A stretch of 64,000 nucleotides of DNA from Photobacterium aphoticum (lineage in GTDB: Bacteria; Pseudomonadota; Gammaproteobacteria; Enterobacterales; Vibrionaceae): the NCBI RefSeq assembly GCF_001029435.1, contig NZ_LDOV01000009.1, forward strand, positions 1 through 64,000, written 5' to 3'. Within the stretch, counting starts at the first letter, position 1. The number at the start of each line of letters is the position of its first letter. Positions 8,205-18,919 of this stretch are shown one piece after another. Made by a program: the position numbers and the translations under genes. The notes beneath the pieces were generated by a model. It made no database searches. It had not been told where the DNA came from and saw only the letters and a program-made list of their open reading frames with translations.

Positions 8205-11200
8205 ATGTTCAAAAAAGGAATGTTCAGACGTATCGGGCAGGTATTGAGCTCGAAGTGGGCGGTGTCTTTATTAGGGCTGTTGGCGATTTCAGTCTTGATT
8301 TGGTTTGGTGGTCCCTTGATCGCCATTGCTGGCTCAGAACCGCTGGCGAGCTCGGTATCGCGTTTATCTGTCTTGCTGTTGCTCGCGATGCTGTGGGGCA
8401 TGGTTAACATCTACCACTTGGCACGCAAGAAGCAGCAAAACGAAAAAGCAGTGCAGTCACTGCTGGATGGGGACGATGATCGCGCCATGGCGGATGAAGC
8501 CTCGCAGCGAGAAATCGATACGTTGCGTGAGCGCATTGTGCAGGCGTTGTCGGTGCTCAACAGCTCCAGCCTCAAGCGTGGGCAAAGTGTCTATCAGCTG
8601 CCTTGGTACATTCTGATCGGTCCTCCGGGTACCGGTAAAACCACGGCGCTGCACAATTCAGGCCTGGAGTTTCCTCTCAAAGACAAGCTGGGCAATGATC
8701 CGCTGGCTGGGGTAGGCGGTACGCGCCACTGTGATTGGTGGTTCACCAACCAAGCCGTACTGATTGATACCGCCGGTCGTTACACGACGCAAGACAGTAA
8801 CAGTGAGCAAGATGCCCGTGCATGGTTTGGCTTTCTGGGGTTATTGAAAAAATACCGTACGCGCCGTCCGATCAACGGGGCCATCGTGACCGTGAGCCTG
8901 GTCAGTCTGCTGACGCAAACGCGCACAGAACGTAATTTGCATGCCCGTGCGATCAAGCAGCGTATTCAGGAGCTGAAAAACCAGTTAGGGATGGATTTCC
9001 CAGTCTATGTGGTGATGACCAAAGCCGACTTGGTGGCGGGCTTTAGTGAGTATTTTGCGGATTTAACGCCCGCAGAGCGTGAGCAAGTGTGGGGGATCAC
9101 CTTCCCTGAGCACGCTGAGGATCCTGCGCGTGGCGTGGTGGGCATGTTCAACAAAGAATTCCATCACCTGTTAGAGCGACTGGTGAGCCGCATGAATGAT
9201 CGCATGCAGCAAACCCGCGATATTGATAAACGTACTCTGATTTATGAATTCCCGAAACAACTGCGCCTGATCCAATCGGCGGCAGATGATTTCTTAAAAG
9301 AGATTTTTGTTCCGAACTCGTTTGAAGAAGCACCGATGCTACGTGGTGTGTACATCGCCAGTGCGACGCAAGAAGGTGTGCCGATTGACCGCGTAATGGC
9401 GGAAACATCCGGTGGCTTGGGCTTAGGCCAAGTGCCGTTGAAACAGCCGGGCGGGGAAACCAATGGGTATTTCATTAAGCGCCTGTTTGAAGATGTGATT
9501 TTCCCTGAGCAGTACATTGGCTCGGTAAACCGTCACCACCAAAAACATAACTTGTGGTTACGTCGTGGTGTCTTGGCGACCAGTTGTGCTGCTGTAGTGG
9601 CGATGGGGGCATTGTGGTTCACCAGTTATAACTGGAACCGCACACTCGTTGATGATGCTTCTGCTGCTGTGGCGCAATACCACGCGATTGTTGAACCAGA
9701 ATTAACGCCGGATACCGATGTGATCACCCTGACCCATGCACTGGACGCGTTACGCGATCTGCCGGCGGGTTATAGCGGTAACAAAATTAATGAAGACGCC
9801 TTTAAACACGCGGGCTTATACCAAGGTGACAAACTGGGGCAGCCAGCGGTTGCCGCCTATGACCGTGGGTTGCAGGGATATCTGGCGCCTTATCTGATCA
9901 ATGCCATGCATGAAGACATGACAGAGAACAGTGAGCATCTGGAATACCTGTATGAAACCCTGAAAGCCTACTTGATGCTGTTTGATGAAACCAAGTATGA
10001 CGAGTCACAGGTACTGAGCTGGTTCTCGTTGTACTTTGACCGTACCTTCCCTGGCGAAATCAATGCCTCGTTGCGTAATGGCCTGATGGTGCACACCGTG
10101 AATCTGCTGAAAACAGGAATGAATGGTGTGGGCCTGGATGAAGATGTGGTGGCGGCCGCCCGCAGCGAACTGACCAACATGAGCTTGGCTGAGCGCGCTT
10201 ACCAGCGTTTACGGGTGGAATTTGCAAAAAGCAATGTGCCTGACTTCCGCATTACGGATTTATTGGGTGTACAAAGCCGCAAGATTTTCCAACGTGTCAG
10301 TGGCGCGCCACTCAGTGAAGGCGTACCGAGTCTCTATACCTACAGTGGTTTCCATACCGTATTCCTGTTGGAAACACAGCGTATTGTTAAGCGCCTGACA
10401 GAAGACAGTTGGGTGTATGGCGAGAAGATTGATCTGGGTGATGCCACAAAAGATGAGGTGATCAAAGAAGTAAGCGAAAAATACTATCGCGATTACATCT
10501 ATCACTGGGAGCAGTTCCTGGCTGATCTTGAGTTGATCCCGTATCGCAATGTGGAAGCCGGTTTGTATCAGGCGCGTGTTCTGTCGGGTTCGGAAGCGCC
10601 GGTACAAACCCTGATTGTGGGCTTGCAAAAGCAATTGCGTCTGACCACCTTGCCAATGAGCAACAATGCTAAAGCGGCAACCGAAGTGGCGGGCACCGCT
10701 GCCAGTGTCGCGTTGGAGCAGAAGAAGAACCGCATTACCCGTTACCTGCCGGATGAAATGCCACAGATGGACATCAATCTGCCAGGTAAAGAGGTGGAAC
10801 TGGCGTTTGCTGAGCTACTGAACGTAACGGATGTAGAGCTGATGGCTTTGAAAGAAGCGTTCACTTTACTGCATAACCATTTGGTCAATATCAACAACTC
10901 TGAGAAAGCCGAGAAAATCGCCTACCGCAGTTTATTGAGTGGTGATAAGCAAGCGACGTTTAACGACACCATGGTACAGGCTAAGCACGCCCTGCCGGCA
11001 CCGTTTACCCTGTGGATGGATAACATCGTGCTGCAAACCGCCAAGCTGGCGAAGCAAGGGTCGAAGATACAGCTCAACACCTTGTGGAAAAATACGGTGG
11101 TGCGTGAGTACCGTTCATCGATTGCGGGTAAATATCCGTTCTCAGAAGGGTCATTAAAAGAAGTGAAGATGAAGGACTTTGGTGAGTTCTTTGGCCATGA

Positions 11201-11759
11201 CGGTGCCATTGACCGCTTCTTTAATCAGCACCTTGAGTCGTTTGTGGATACCTCTAAGCGCCGTTGGCGATTCAAGAAAAACATGGGGCTGAGCGATCAA
11301 TCTCTGGTGGTGTTCCAGCGTGCTCGTCGAATTCGTGATGCGTTCTTCCCTTCAGGCAGTAAGCAGCCGAAGGTGGAGTTTGGCCTAACACCTGTCGCGC
11401 TGGATAAACACATCAGTAACTTTAAGTTTGAGTATGGTGATCAAGAGCTGATGTATCGCCATGAGCCGCCGCGTATGACGACGTTCTCTTGGCCGGATTT
11501 GCGAGAAACGCCGCCGATCCGTTTGGTCTTCACGCCACCACGTTCAGGTCATTCGATCACCAAGAACTATCCGGGCAGCTGGGGCTTGTTCCGCTTATTG
11601 GATAACGCGGCCAAGCAGCGTCCGAAAACGCGTACAGACAAGATGATCAAGCTGGAACATAAGGGTAACCGTGTGACGTTGAAGCTGCTGCCAAACAGTG
11701 TGACCAACCCATTCTGGATGGACGATATCGAACGCTTCAGCGTGCCGGAGAAATTGTAA
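8205..11759 (+). CDS. tssM: T6SS inner-membrane protein TssM (VasK, IcmF family)
   Basis: At 1184 residues it has normal family length. Two N-terminal membrane segments (about 18-42 and 52-72) come before a cytoplasmic NTPase-like domain with Walker A motif GPPGTGKTT (139-147). A third membrane segment near residue 455-475 leads to a large periplasmic part that contacts TssJ. TssM spans the envelope in the TssJLM complex. The stop overlaps the tagF start (TAATG). Confidence 0.96.
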   Translation: MFKKGMFRRIGQVLSSKWAVSLLGLLAISVLIWFGGPLIAIAGSEPLASSVSRLSVLLLLAMLWGMVNIYHLARKKQQNEKAVQSLLDGDDDRAMADEASQREIDTLRERIVQALSVLNSSSLKRGQSVYQLPWYILIGPPGTGKTTALHNSGLEFPLKDKLGNDPLAGVGGTRHCDWWFTNQAVLIDTAGRYTTQDSNSEQDARAWFGFLGLLKKYRTRRPINGAIVTVSLVSLLTQTRTERNLHARAIKQRIQELKNQLGMDFPVYVVMTKADLVAGFSEYFADLTPAEREQVWGITFPEHAEDPARGVVGMFNKEFHHLLERLVSRMNDRMQQTRDIDKRTLIYEFPKQLRLIQSAADDFLKEIFVPNSFEEAPMLRGVYIASATQEGVPIDRVMAETSGGLGLGQVPLKQPGGETNGYFIKRLFEDVIFPEQYIGSVNRHHQKHNLWLRRGVLATSCAAVVAMGALWFTSYNWNRTLVDDASAAVAQYHAIVEPELTPDTDVITLTHALDALRDLPAGYSGNKINEDAFKHAGLYQGDKLGQPAVAAYDRGLQGYLAPYLINAMHEDMTENSEHLEYLYETLKAYLMLFDETKYDESQVLSWFSLYFDRTFPGEINASLRNGLMVHTVNLLKTGMNGVGLDEDVVAAARSELTNMSLAERAYQRLRVEFAKSNVPDFRITDLLGVQSRKIFQRVSGAPLSEGVPSLYTYSGFHTVFLLETQRIVKRLTEDSWVYGEKIDLGDATKDEVIKEVSEKYYRDYIYHWEQFLADLELIPYRNVEAGLYQARVLSGSEAPVQTLIVGLQKQLRLTTLPMSNNAKAATEVAGTAASVALEQKKNRITRYLPDEMPQMDINLPGKEVELAFAELLNVTDVELMALKEAFTLLHNHLVNINNSEKAEKIAYRSLLSGDKQATFNDTMVQAKHALPAPFTLWMDNIVLQTAKLAKQGSKIQLNTLWKNTVVREYRSSIAGKYPFSEGSLKEVKMKDFGEFFGHDGAIDRFFNQHLESFVDTSKRRWRFKKNMGLSDQSLVVFQRARRIRDAFFPSGSKQPKVEFGLTPVALDKHISNFKFEYGDQELMYRHEPPRMTTFSWPDLRETPPIRLVFTPPRSGHSITKNYPGSWGLFRLLDNAAKQRPKTRTDKMIKLEHKGNRVTLKLLPNSVTNPFWMDDIERFSVPEKL

Positions 11760-12433
11760 TGGGGCAATTTGGCTATTTTGGCAAGGTGCCTACCCGGGGG
11801 GATTTTCTGCAGGAGCAGCTACCCGGTGCCTTTGTGGACAGTTGGAGTGAATGGCAACAGGCCATCTTGTCGGTCAGCCGCGAACAATTGGGTGAGGAGT
11901 GGGCGGACTGCTACCTCACCAGTCCGGTCTGGCATTTTGCCTTGTCGCCGGGTGCGTGTGGCAAACAAGGCATGGTCGGTACATTAATGCCGAGTATTGA
12001 TCAGGTCGGGCGACATTTTTTTCTGACACTGGCTGCGGAGATCCATGCGCCTCCAGTGATGTATTGGCACCAACGGCGTTGGTGTAACGATACAGAAGAG
12101 CACATCTTCAAGGTGCTGGATGATGACAACGATATTCAGACCTGGGGAGAGGCGGTTAAACAAGCTACATGGCTGCCCGAGGTGAGTACTGATTTGCCCT
12201 TGATTCAACAAGGGGCGGAGCAGAGCGATCAATGGGTGTTACTGAGCGATGATGAGATGCAAGCCAATCATCTGTTGCATGTGACGTATCGTGAACAGTT
12301 TGACCGTTATTGTATTTGGTGGACTGCGGGCTCCGCTCGTTTACCAGGATGTATGTTAGTGACCAACGGGTTACCGTTGGTCAGCCAGTTTGCCGCCATG
12401 ATGGATGGCAACTGGTCTAAATGGGGTTGGTAG
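11759..12433 (+). CDS. tagF: T6SS accessory protein TagF (ImpM family)
   Basis: This 224-residue protein opens with the ImpM signature (FGYFGKVPTRGDF). TagF homologues repress T6SS after translation, in some species through the FHA protein; in Pseudomonas and relatives TagF is sometimes fused to PppA. Here the two genes are separate but adjacent, and the end of tagF overlaps or abuts the start of the phosphatase, which fits one regulatory unit. Confidence 0.92.
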   Translation: MGQFGYFGKVPTRGDFLQEQLPGAFVDSWSEWQQAILSVSREQLGEEWADCYLTSPVWHFALSPGACGKQGMVGTLMPSIDQVGRHFFLTLAAEIHAPPVMYWHQRRWCNDTEEHIFKVLDDDNDIQTWGEAVKQATWLPEVSTDLPLIQQGAEQSDQWVLLSDDEMQANHLLHVTYREQFDRYCIWWTAGSARLPGCMLVTNGLPLVSQFAAMMDGNWSKWGW

Positions 12434-12438
12434 AAACC

Positions 12439-13242
12439 ATGAACCGTGTAGATTGGCGATTTTTCTCATACGCACAGAGCCACCCAGGCAAAGTGCGCGC
12501 TTACAACGAAGATGCATTTTTAGATTGCCCTGATGCGGGGGTTTGGGTTGTCGCTGACGGCATGGGCGGACATCAGGCCGGTGATGTGGCCAGCCAAATG
12601 TTAGTGGATATTGTGCAGCAACATATTCGTACTGTCCCGAGCAGCATGATCTCGGTGGAGTTGCTGCGTAAAGCTTTACTCGACGCAAACCGACAGATTT
12701 TTGAATATTCCGAGCGTTATTTAGAAGGGGAAACCGTCGGCACCACCGCCGTGGTGCTGTTCGTGAAAGATGGTGAATACCACTGCTTGTGGGTGGGTGA
12801 CAGCCGTATGTACATGCTGCGCCAGCAATTGCTGACCCAGCGTTCACGAGACCATAGTCAAGTGATGGAAATGGTTGAGCAGGGCCTGATCGCGTTTGAA
12901 GAGGCGGAAAATCACCCGATGGCCAATGTGATCACCCGTGCGATAGGGGTAAACGAAGAGGTTGAAGTGGATCATGTCTCAGGTCCACTGATGCTGGGGG
13001 ACCATTTCCTGCTGTGTTCAGATGGTTTAACCAAAGAACTGAGCGATCAGCATCTGGCCCATTGTCTACAGGCTAATAGCTTGTCTGACTCTGGCTTGGC
13101 GTTGATGCATTCTGCGCTGGTTCGCGGAGCGTCAGACAACGTGACCTGTATTTTAGTGCGGGCCACCTGCATGGAAACGGATGCGCAAGAGCGCCTTAAT
13201 ACACCCATCAATGATGCCACTGTACCGATCTATCGTGGCTAA
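12439..13242 (+). CDS. pppA: PP2C-type Ser/Thr phosphatase PppA of the T6SS
   Basis: A PP2C phosphatase with the metal-binding signatures RAYNEDAFL, ADGMGGH, GDSR, SDGLT and GASDNVT in order. These are the Asp-containing motifs that hold two metal ions, and all are present. It should dephosphorylate the FHA protein and oppose the kinase at 735-2783. I prefer the ATG at 12439 because homologues begin only a few residues before the first conserved block. An in-frame ATG at 12421 would add six residues and overlap tagF; neither start has a strong ribosome binding site. Confidence 0.93.
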   Translation: MNRVDWRFFSYAQSHPGKVRAYNEDAFLDCPDAGVWVVADGMGGHQAGDVASQMLVDIVQQHIRTVPSSMISVELLRKALLDANRQIFEYSERYLEGETVGTTAVVLFVKDGEYHCLWVGDSRMYMLRQQLLTQRSRDHSQVMEMVEQGLIAFEEAENHPMANVITRAIGVNEEVEVDHVSGPLMLGDHFLLCSDGLTKELSDQHLAHCLQANSLSDSGLALMHSALVRGASDNVTCILVRATCMETDAQERLNTPINDATVPIYRG

Positions 13243-13296
13243 TGATGACAAAGCAACACCAAGGAGACGCCACACGCGTTAGCAGGGACAGTAATA

Positions 13297-14397
13297 ATGA
13301 TTGATTTTGACGCATTACAAACAGCCATTCATGACGATCATCCCACCGGGCACGATCCGCGTCATGACACGTCTCCCTATTCCGCCTATTTCTCATTAAA
13401 AGACGTGCGCAATACCGCACGTGCTTTGGAGCGAAAAGGGCTGGTGGACAATGAACCCTTGCTCAGCATGGCGCACCATTGGCAAGACATTCTCGTGCAA
13501 GTGCCAGAGATTCTAACGACGCAGTGTAAAGATTTGGAGTTTGCCGCGTGGTTTATTGAAGCGCTTGCGCGCCACCACGGGTTTCGCGGTTTGCAGATTG
13601 GTTTTGATACTGCCTCGACGTTGATTGAACATTTTTGGCAAGACCTGTATCCACTGCCGGATGAAGACGGCATGGAAACCCGCATGGCGCCGTTATCGGG
13701 GCTTAATGGCGTGGAAGGGGAAGGTACGTTGTTGATGCCGATAGCCTGTATTCCGTTGACTGAATATGACGGTGAGCAAGCGTATTCCCTGTGGGAGTAC
13801 GAGCAGGCACTGGAAATTGATCGGCTTGACGAAGACAAGAAAAAGCACCGCATTGATATGGGTGGGGCTGATCTGAAGAAGATACAAGCGGCGGTAAAAG
13901 CGGCAGACGCCAGCTTTTATCAGCAACTGTATCACGATATCGAGCAGGCGCAGGCCAGTTTTACCCGGATGGTGGAAGCGATGGATGAAGCCAGCCAGGC
14001 GTCATTACCTAGCTCCCAGATCAGCAAGCGTTTGCAGGCGTGTTTAGACGCGGTCAAGTACCTGGCTGAGGATAAATTAGCCGCCGCACCTCCGATAACG
14101 GTTGAGGAAGATGTGATTGAGCCGGAAGGCGACATTGTCGTGGCACCACAGCCTGTGATGGGGAGTGTCGTGATGCAATTGAATTCGCGTCAAGAGGCGA
14201 TCAATAACCTCAAACAAATCGCAGACTTTTTTAAAAAAACCGAACCACACTCCCCGATGGCCTACGGCATTGACCAGGTTGTGCGTTGGAGTGACATGTC
14301 ATTGCCGGATCTCCTTGAGGAGTTGATCGCAGATGGCGATGCAAGAAATGGGTATTTCCGCCTGGTAGGTATAGTGCCGGAAAATCATGATTCATAA
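13297..14397 (+). CDS. tssA: T6SS cap/baseplate protein TssA (ImpA N-terminal domain)
   Basis: The 366-residue protein carries the ImpA_N domain, with SPYSAYFSLKDVRNTAR near residues 28-44 as in other short TssA proteins, then a central linker and a C-terminal helical part (NLKQIADFFKKTEPHSPM). TssA primes and coordinates tail-tube and sheath assembly. An AGGGA lies about 9 bases before the start. Confidence 0.9.
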   Translation: MIDFDALQTAIHDDHPTGHDPRHDTSPYSAYFSLKDVRNTARALERKGLVDNEPLLSMAHHWQDILVQVPEILTTQCKDLEFAAWFIEALARHHGFRGLQIGFDTASTLIEHFWQDLYPLPDEDGMETRMAPLSGLNGVEGEGTLLMPIACIPLTEYDGEQAYSLWEYEQALEIDRLDEDKKKHRIDMGGADLKKIQAAVKAADASFYQQLYHDIEQAQASFTRMVEAMDEASQASLPSSQISKRLQACLDAVKYLAEDKLAAAPPITVEEDVIEPEGDIVVAPQPVMGSVVMQLNSRQEAINNLKQIADFFKKTEPHSPMAYGIDQVVRWSDMSLPDLLEELIADGDARNGYFRLVGIVPENHDS

Positions 14398-14455
14398 TGT
14401 TTTGGCGTTCGTTGGCGAATGGTCAAAGTGAGATGTAAATAATAGGGAGAGCAAT

Positions 14456-14968
14456 ATGGGAAGTATCCACGGGAAGCTATCACGGGTACGTAAACCAAGG
14501 GTACATATTACCTATGATGTTGAAACCGAAGGGGCAAGCGTAAAGAAAGAATTGGCCTTTGTGGTTGGCGTAATGGGGGATTTTGCGGGTCAGAATATCG
14601 ATGCCTTAAAACCGATCAAAGATCGTCGTTTTATCCAGATCGATCGTGACAATTTTGACGATGTGATGAACCGTATGAACCCACGCTTAAAGTTCAAGGT
14701 GGATAACAAGCTATCTGATGATGATATGCAGCTAGACGTTAACCTGAACTTCACGTCGATGTCTGATTTTGATCCTGCTGCGATTGTGAATCAGGTAGAA
14801 CCGCTCCGTAAGTTAATGGAAACCCGTAATAAACTGCGTGATCTGATGACGAAAGTGGATCGTTCAGAAGAGCTTGAGAACCTGCTGGAAACCGTACTGA
14901 GCAACACGGAAGATTTGCAGAAGCTATCGGATGAATTGAATCAAGGGAAAAAGGAGCCGACAGAATGA
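14456..14968 (+). CDS. tssB: T6SS contractile sheath small subunit TssB (VipA)
   Basis: The 170-residue protein has the TssB core [13 protein letters not shown] (in the variant PRVHITYDV) near residue 15 and the conserved [13 protein letters not shown]. With TssC it polymerises into the contractile sheath. A GGGAGAG ribosome binding site precedes the ATG, and the stop overlaps the tssC start by 4 bases (ATGA), consistent with stoichiometric coupling. Confidence 0.96.
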   Translation: MGSIHGKLSRVRKPRVHITYDVETEGASVKKELAFVVGVMGDFAGQNIDALKPIKDRRFIQIDRDNFDDVMNRMNPRLKFKVDNKLSDDDMQLDVNLNFTSMSDFDPAAIVNQVEPLRKLMETRNKLRDLMTKVDRSEELENLLETVLSNTEDLQKLSDELNQGKKEPTE

Positions 14969-16458
14969 GTCAGCAAGTTTCTGAAGCATTAGATGCCGTA
15001 GTCTCTGAACAAACGAGTTCGTTGCTGGAACAAGCGATTTCGGCTACCAAGCAAACGGAAAGTTCACGTGCAGAAGAGTTGATCCGCACGTTAACGGAAG
15101 AAGCCTTAAAAGGCACGGTGACATGGAATAAGAACCTCACTATTACCTTCCGTGAAGCGATTGCCGCGTTGGATAACGCGCTGTCAGTACAGCTTGCTGA
15201 GATCATGCATCATGAGCAGTTCCAAAAATTGGAAGGTAGCTGGCGTGGCATGCATCAGTTAGTGATGAACTCTGAAACGGGTCAGACACTGAAAATCCGC
15301 ATGTTTAACATCAGCAAGAAAGAGCTGCATAAAGACTTGAGCAAAGCGGTAGAGTTCGATCAGAGCCAAATTTTCAAGAAAGTGTATGAAGCGGAATTCG
15401 GCACACCGGGTGGTGAACCTTATGGTGCGCTGATTGGTGACTATGAATTTACCAATCATCCGGAAGACATTGAAACACTGAGCCTGATGTCAAACGTGGC
15501 GGCGGCAGGTTTCTCTCCATTCCTGTCTGCGGCATCACCAGCGTTGTTTGGTTTTGATGAGTGGGAAGAAGTGAATCGTCCACGTGATCTTGAAAAACTC
15601 TTTGATTCGGTGGAATACAGTAAGTGGCGTGCGTTCCGTGAGAGTGATGATTCTCGTTTTGTGACGCTGACCATGCCGCGTGTGATGGCGCGTTTGCCAT
15701 ACGGTGAATCAACGTCACCGATTGAAGAATTCCGTTATGAAGAATTCCCGTTGGATCCAATGACAGGGTTGTCGCAACGTGTTGATCACGAAGATTACTG
15801 CTGGATGAACTCGTCATACATGTTGGGTCAGCGTTTGACGGAAGCCTTTGCGAAGTACGGATTCTGCACGGCGATTCGTGGTGCTGAAGGCGGTGGCCGG
15901 GTTGAAAACCTACCTTCTCATTTGTTCTTGAGTGATGAAGGGGATCCTGAGATGAAGTGCCCAACAGAAGTGGGTATTACCGACCGACGTGAAGCGGAAC
16001 TGGGTAAACTGGGCTTCCTGCCATTGTGTCATTACAAAAACACCGATTATGCTGTGTTCTTTGGTGCACAAACGTGTCAGAAGCCATTGATCATGGAAAC
16101 GCCTGAAGCAACGGCAAATACCGCTATTTCAGCGCGTTTGCCATACATCATGGCCACGTCTCGTTTCGCGCATTACCTGAAGGTGATGGCCCGTGACAAG
16201 ATCGGTAGTTTCATGGAAGCGGAAGATGTTGAAAGCTGGCTAAACCGTTGGATCCTCACCTATGTGAATGCTGCAGAAGGCAGTGGTCAGGAAATCCGTG
16301 CGAAGTACCCACTTGCTGCCGCAAAAGTGATGGTGAAGGAAATTCCAGGACAGCCTGGTGCTTATAATGCCATTGCTTGGTTACGTCCTTGGTTGCAAAT
16401 GGAAGAGCTCACCACATCGTTACGTTTGGTGGCGAAAATTCCTGAAATTGGTGGTTAA
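14965..16458 (+). CDS. tssC: T6SS contractile sheath large subunit TssC (VipB)
   Basis: The 497-residue protein is a full-length sheath subunit with [11 protein letters not shown], the segment [15 protein letters not shown], and the C-terminal [20 protein letters not shown] that ends in the conserved core. It forms the sheath with TssB and is recycled by ClpV. A perfect hairpin lies directly downstream, before a second TssC-like gene. Confidence 0.96.
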   Translation: MSQQVSEALDAVVSEQTSSLLEQAISATKQTESSRAEELIRTLTEEALKGTVTWNKNLTITFREAIAALDNALSVQLAEIMHHEQFQKLEGSWRGMHQLVMNSETGQTLKIRMFNISKKELHKDLSKAVEFDQSQIFKKVYEAEFGTPGGEPYGALIGDYEFTNHPEDIETLSLMSNVAAAGFSPFLSAASPALFGFDEWEEVNRPRDLEKLFDSVEYSKWRAFRESDDSRFVTLTMPRVMARLPYGESTSPIEEFRYEEFPLDPMTGLSQRVDHEDYCWMNSSYMLGQRLTEAFAKYGFCTAIRGAEGGGRVENLPSHLFLSDEGDPEMKCPTEVGITDRREAELGKLGFLPLCHYKNTDYAVFFGAQTCQKPLIMETPEATANTAISARLPYIMATSRFAHYLKVMARDKIGSFMEAEDVESWLNRWILTYVNAAEGSGQEIRAKYPLAAAKVMVKEIPGQPGAYNAIAWLRPWLQMEELTTSLRLVAKIPEIGG

Positions 16459-16474
16459 GTAAAGCCCTTTCTCT

Positions 16475-16499
16475 AAAGCAGGTGGTTTCCACCTGCTTT
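16475..16499 (+). terminator. 11-bp perfect hairpin between the two tssC genes
   Basis: AAAGCAGGTGG (16475-16485) and CCACCTGCTTT (16489-16499) pair perfectly around a TTT loop. The tail (CTTCTCTCAG) is only pyrimidine-rich, so termination is probably partial. Placed after tssBC inside the operon it could stabilise the upstream transcript or reduce expression of the genes that follow. Confidence 0.65.
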
Positions 16500-16525
16500 C
16501 TTCTCTCAGACAGGATGTCGAATGC

Positions 16526-18052
16526 ATGCAGTCAACGCTTCATTTCATTGATACAGAACAACTTGCTGATGATTCATCAGTGGGGCATGAAGACGCATGG
16601 TATATCAATACCGATATCATTGATGAATTTTTAGCTCTGAGTGATGACCTTTGGGCATTGCGCTTGTGGTTGGAAAAAGAACGCGACTTTTGCTGGTCGA
16701 GTTGCAGTAAAGACAGCATTCAGCTGATCTTGTTGCGTGCGATATCTATGATCGATCAGAGGGTGAATGCGCAAATTAATGCCATTTTACACCATGATGA
16801 TTTTCAAAAACTGGAAGCCAGTTGGCGCGGGTTAGGATATCTAACCGAACAGATGTCAGAGTTTGATAACGAACTAACCTGTAAAATAAAAGTCCTGAAT
16901 TTATCATGGGCGGAATTAAGTCGAGACATTGGTCGCGCAATTGACTTTGACCAGAGTGACTTATTTCGCTTTGTTTATAATAATGAGCTAAATATGCCGG
17001 GGGGCGAGCCATTCGGATTATTAGTCGGAGACTATTATGTTTCGCATAAACCTCAGGCGGGTATGTTTAATAATGATATCGATACCTTAAAAGGAATCAG
17101 TAATACTGCAGCAGCGGCATTTGCCCCTTTTATAACAGGTACTGATCCGTCTTTTTTTGGCGTGGATAATTTCTCAGATTTAGCCCAAGTAAATGATATT
17201 CAGGCGCAATTTTCTCAAATTGAATATCAGAAATGGCGCAGCTTGCGAAAAATGGAAGATGCGCGCTTTTTAGGGCTGACATTGCCGCATGTATTAATGC
17301 GCACACCGTATGAGCAAGACGGTTCGCGTAATGAGCGGTTTTATTTCAAGGAAATCATAGCCGAGCCACAGCGTGATTTGCTGTGGGGCAATGCGGCTTA
17401 TGGTTTTGCGGCGGTGGCATTACGTGCCTTTACTGAATCTGGGTGGTTTAGCCAGATTCGAGGATTACAGCCTGGGCAGTTTAAACGCGGCTTAGTGTTT
17501 AATTTACCGATTGCATCGTACAAAACATCTCGACGTACAAGGCAAAGTAAGCCATCGGTGAATTTACAAGTGGGTGATCGCTTAGAAAAACAGCTGTCAG
17601 ATAGTGGTTTTATTCCGGTGTCACCGGTGCCATACAGTGACTATCTGGTGTTTTTCAGTAATGCGTCGGTTAATTTACCGAAACATTACGATGTGTTAGG
17701 GGCGCAAGTGAATGCACGCTTATCTTCCATGCTGCAATATATTTTGTGTGTTTCACGCTTTGCGCATTACGTCAAAGTGATGGGACGAGAAAAAGTGGGA
17801 TCACACAGTACAGCTGAAAGTATTGAACGTGAATTTCAACAATGGATTTTGCAATATACCACGGCGATGGAAGATGCTTCTGATGACGTACGTTCACGTT
17901 ATCCGCTGAATGAAGGGCGGATCCAGGTAAAAGAAAAAGCCGGTCAACCTGGGCATTATTATTCGATTATTCATTTACGGCCACATTTTCAGTTAGACCA
18001 AATGGTATCAAGCATACGATTAATTACCGAGTTGTCGTCACAAAATAGTTAG
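16526..18052 (+). CDS. second TssC-like sheath protein (TssC40/ImpD type)
   Basis: The 508-residue protein is a paralogue of the preceding TssC. It keeps the HxxFQKLExSWRGL block, PGGEPFGLLVGDYYV, and the C-terminal block ending GQPGHYYSIIHLRPHFQLDQM. The N-terminus (about 1-75) differs. In imp-type loci such as that of Agrobacterium a second TssC (TssC40, ImpD) precedes the impE gene exactly as here. Whether it enters the sheath, modifies the baseplate-proximal end or has another role cannot be told from sequence. An AGGA lies about 10 bases before the ATG. Confidence 0.88.
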   Translation: MQSTLHFIDTEQLADDSSVGHEDAWYINTDIIDEFLALSDDLWALRLWLEKERDFCWSSCSKDSIQLILLRAISMIDQRVNAQINAILHHDDFQKLEASWRGLGYLTEQMSEFDNELTCKIKVLNLSWAELSRDIGRAIDFDQSDLFRFVYNNELNMPGGEPFGLLVGDYYVSHKPQAGMFNNDIDTLKGISNTAAAAFAPFITGTDPSFFGVDNFSDLAQVNDIQAQFSQIEYQKWRSLRKMEDARFLGLTLPHVLMRTPYEQDGSRNERFYFKEIIAEPQRDLLWGNAAYGFAAVALRAFTESGWFSQIRGLQPGQFKRGLVFNLPIASYKTSRRTRQSKPSVNLQVGDRLEKQLSDSGFIPVSPVPYSDYLVFFSNASVNLPKHYDVLGAQVNARLSSMLQYILCVSRFAHYVKVMGREKVGSHSTAESIEREFQQWILQYTTAMEDASDDVRSRYPLNEGRIQVKEKAGQPGHYYSIIHLRPHFQLDQMVSSIRLITELSSQNS

Positions 18053-18064
18053 AAAGGGATATTC

Positions 18065-18907
18065 ATGAAAGCACTAAGGGCATTGTTGCAGGAAGCGAAA
18101 TTATCTGAGGCGATTACATATGTCGCCAGCCAATTAAAAGACAACCCGGAAAATATTGAATTACGAAGCAGTTTCATTGAATTGCTTTGTATTGATGGGC
18201 AGTTTGAGCGTGCAGATAAGCAATTACAGTTATTGATTAAGCAGCACCCAGATTGTTTAGTGGGTGCGGTTAATATTCGTCAATTGCTTCGTGCTGCACA
18301 AGCGCGTTTGGATTTTGAACAAGGCGCGGCCACGGCATCGTTAGTGCGTGAGGTAGATGAGGCGTTCACCGCCATGGTGCAGTTGCGTATGGCATTACGT
18401 GAAAAAAAAGCCAGCGAGGTGTTGACGTGTGCAGAGCAGTTAGAAGCTCAACGTCAACCCGTCGTTATGACCATTGACGGGCACACCCACTCTGAACTGC
18501 GCGATTTGGATGATTCATTGGCCGGTTTCCTCGAACTGTTCGGTACCGATGGGAATTACTACCTTGTGCCGTTTGATGCCATTCAGCGACTAGAGATTCT
18601 GCCAGTGCGCTCCTTGATTGAGCAGGTGTGGCGCAAAGTGGACATCGAAATTGAAGGCGGTTTATCGGGAGAGGCCTTTGTGCCAATGACCTATATCGGT
18701 AGCCAAACGGATGCGGAAAAATTGGGGCGAGAGACCGATTGGTGTGCCGTGCTTGGTACGGAAGTCTGTGTCGGTGTGGGGCAAAAAATGATGTTGTTTG
18801 GGGAAGAAGCCCTAGTGTTGTCGCAAATCGGCTGTGCGGTGGAGGCCAAGCAACCAGACCAGCAATCTCTGGCGAATGAATCTGACGCGTCTTCGACAGT
18901 GGCGTAA
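18065..18907 (+). CDS. tagJ: T6SS accessory protein TagJ (ImpE/SciE)
   Basis: The 280-residue protein has an N-terminal TPR-like helical region (residues 1-110) and a C-terminal ImpE domain (FGTDGNYYLVPFDAIQRLEI, about 158-178). TagJ binds the N-terminus of TssB in some systems and affects ClpV-dependent sheath recycling. An AAGGGA precedes the ATG. The gene sits between the second tssC-like gene and tssE, its usual place in imp-type loci. Confidence 0.9.
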   Translation: MKALRALLQEAKLSEAITYVASQLKDNPENIELRSSFIELLCIDGQFERADKQLQLLIKQHPDCLVGAVNIRQLLRAAQARLDFEQGAATASLVREVDEAFTAMVQLRMALREKKASEVLTCAEQLEAQRQPVVMTIDGHTHSELRDLDDSLAGFLELFGTDGNYYLVPFDAIQRLEILPVRSLIEQVWRKVDIEIEGGLSGEAFVPMTYIGSQTDAEKLGRETDWCAVLGTEVCVGVGQKMMLFGEEALVLSQIGCAVEAKQPDQQSLANESDASSTVA

Positions 18908-18919
18908 GGTGATGGATTC

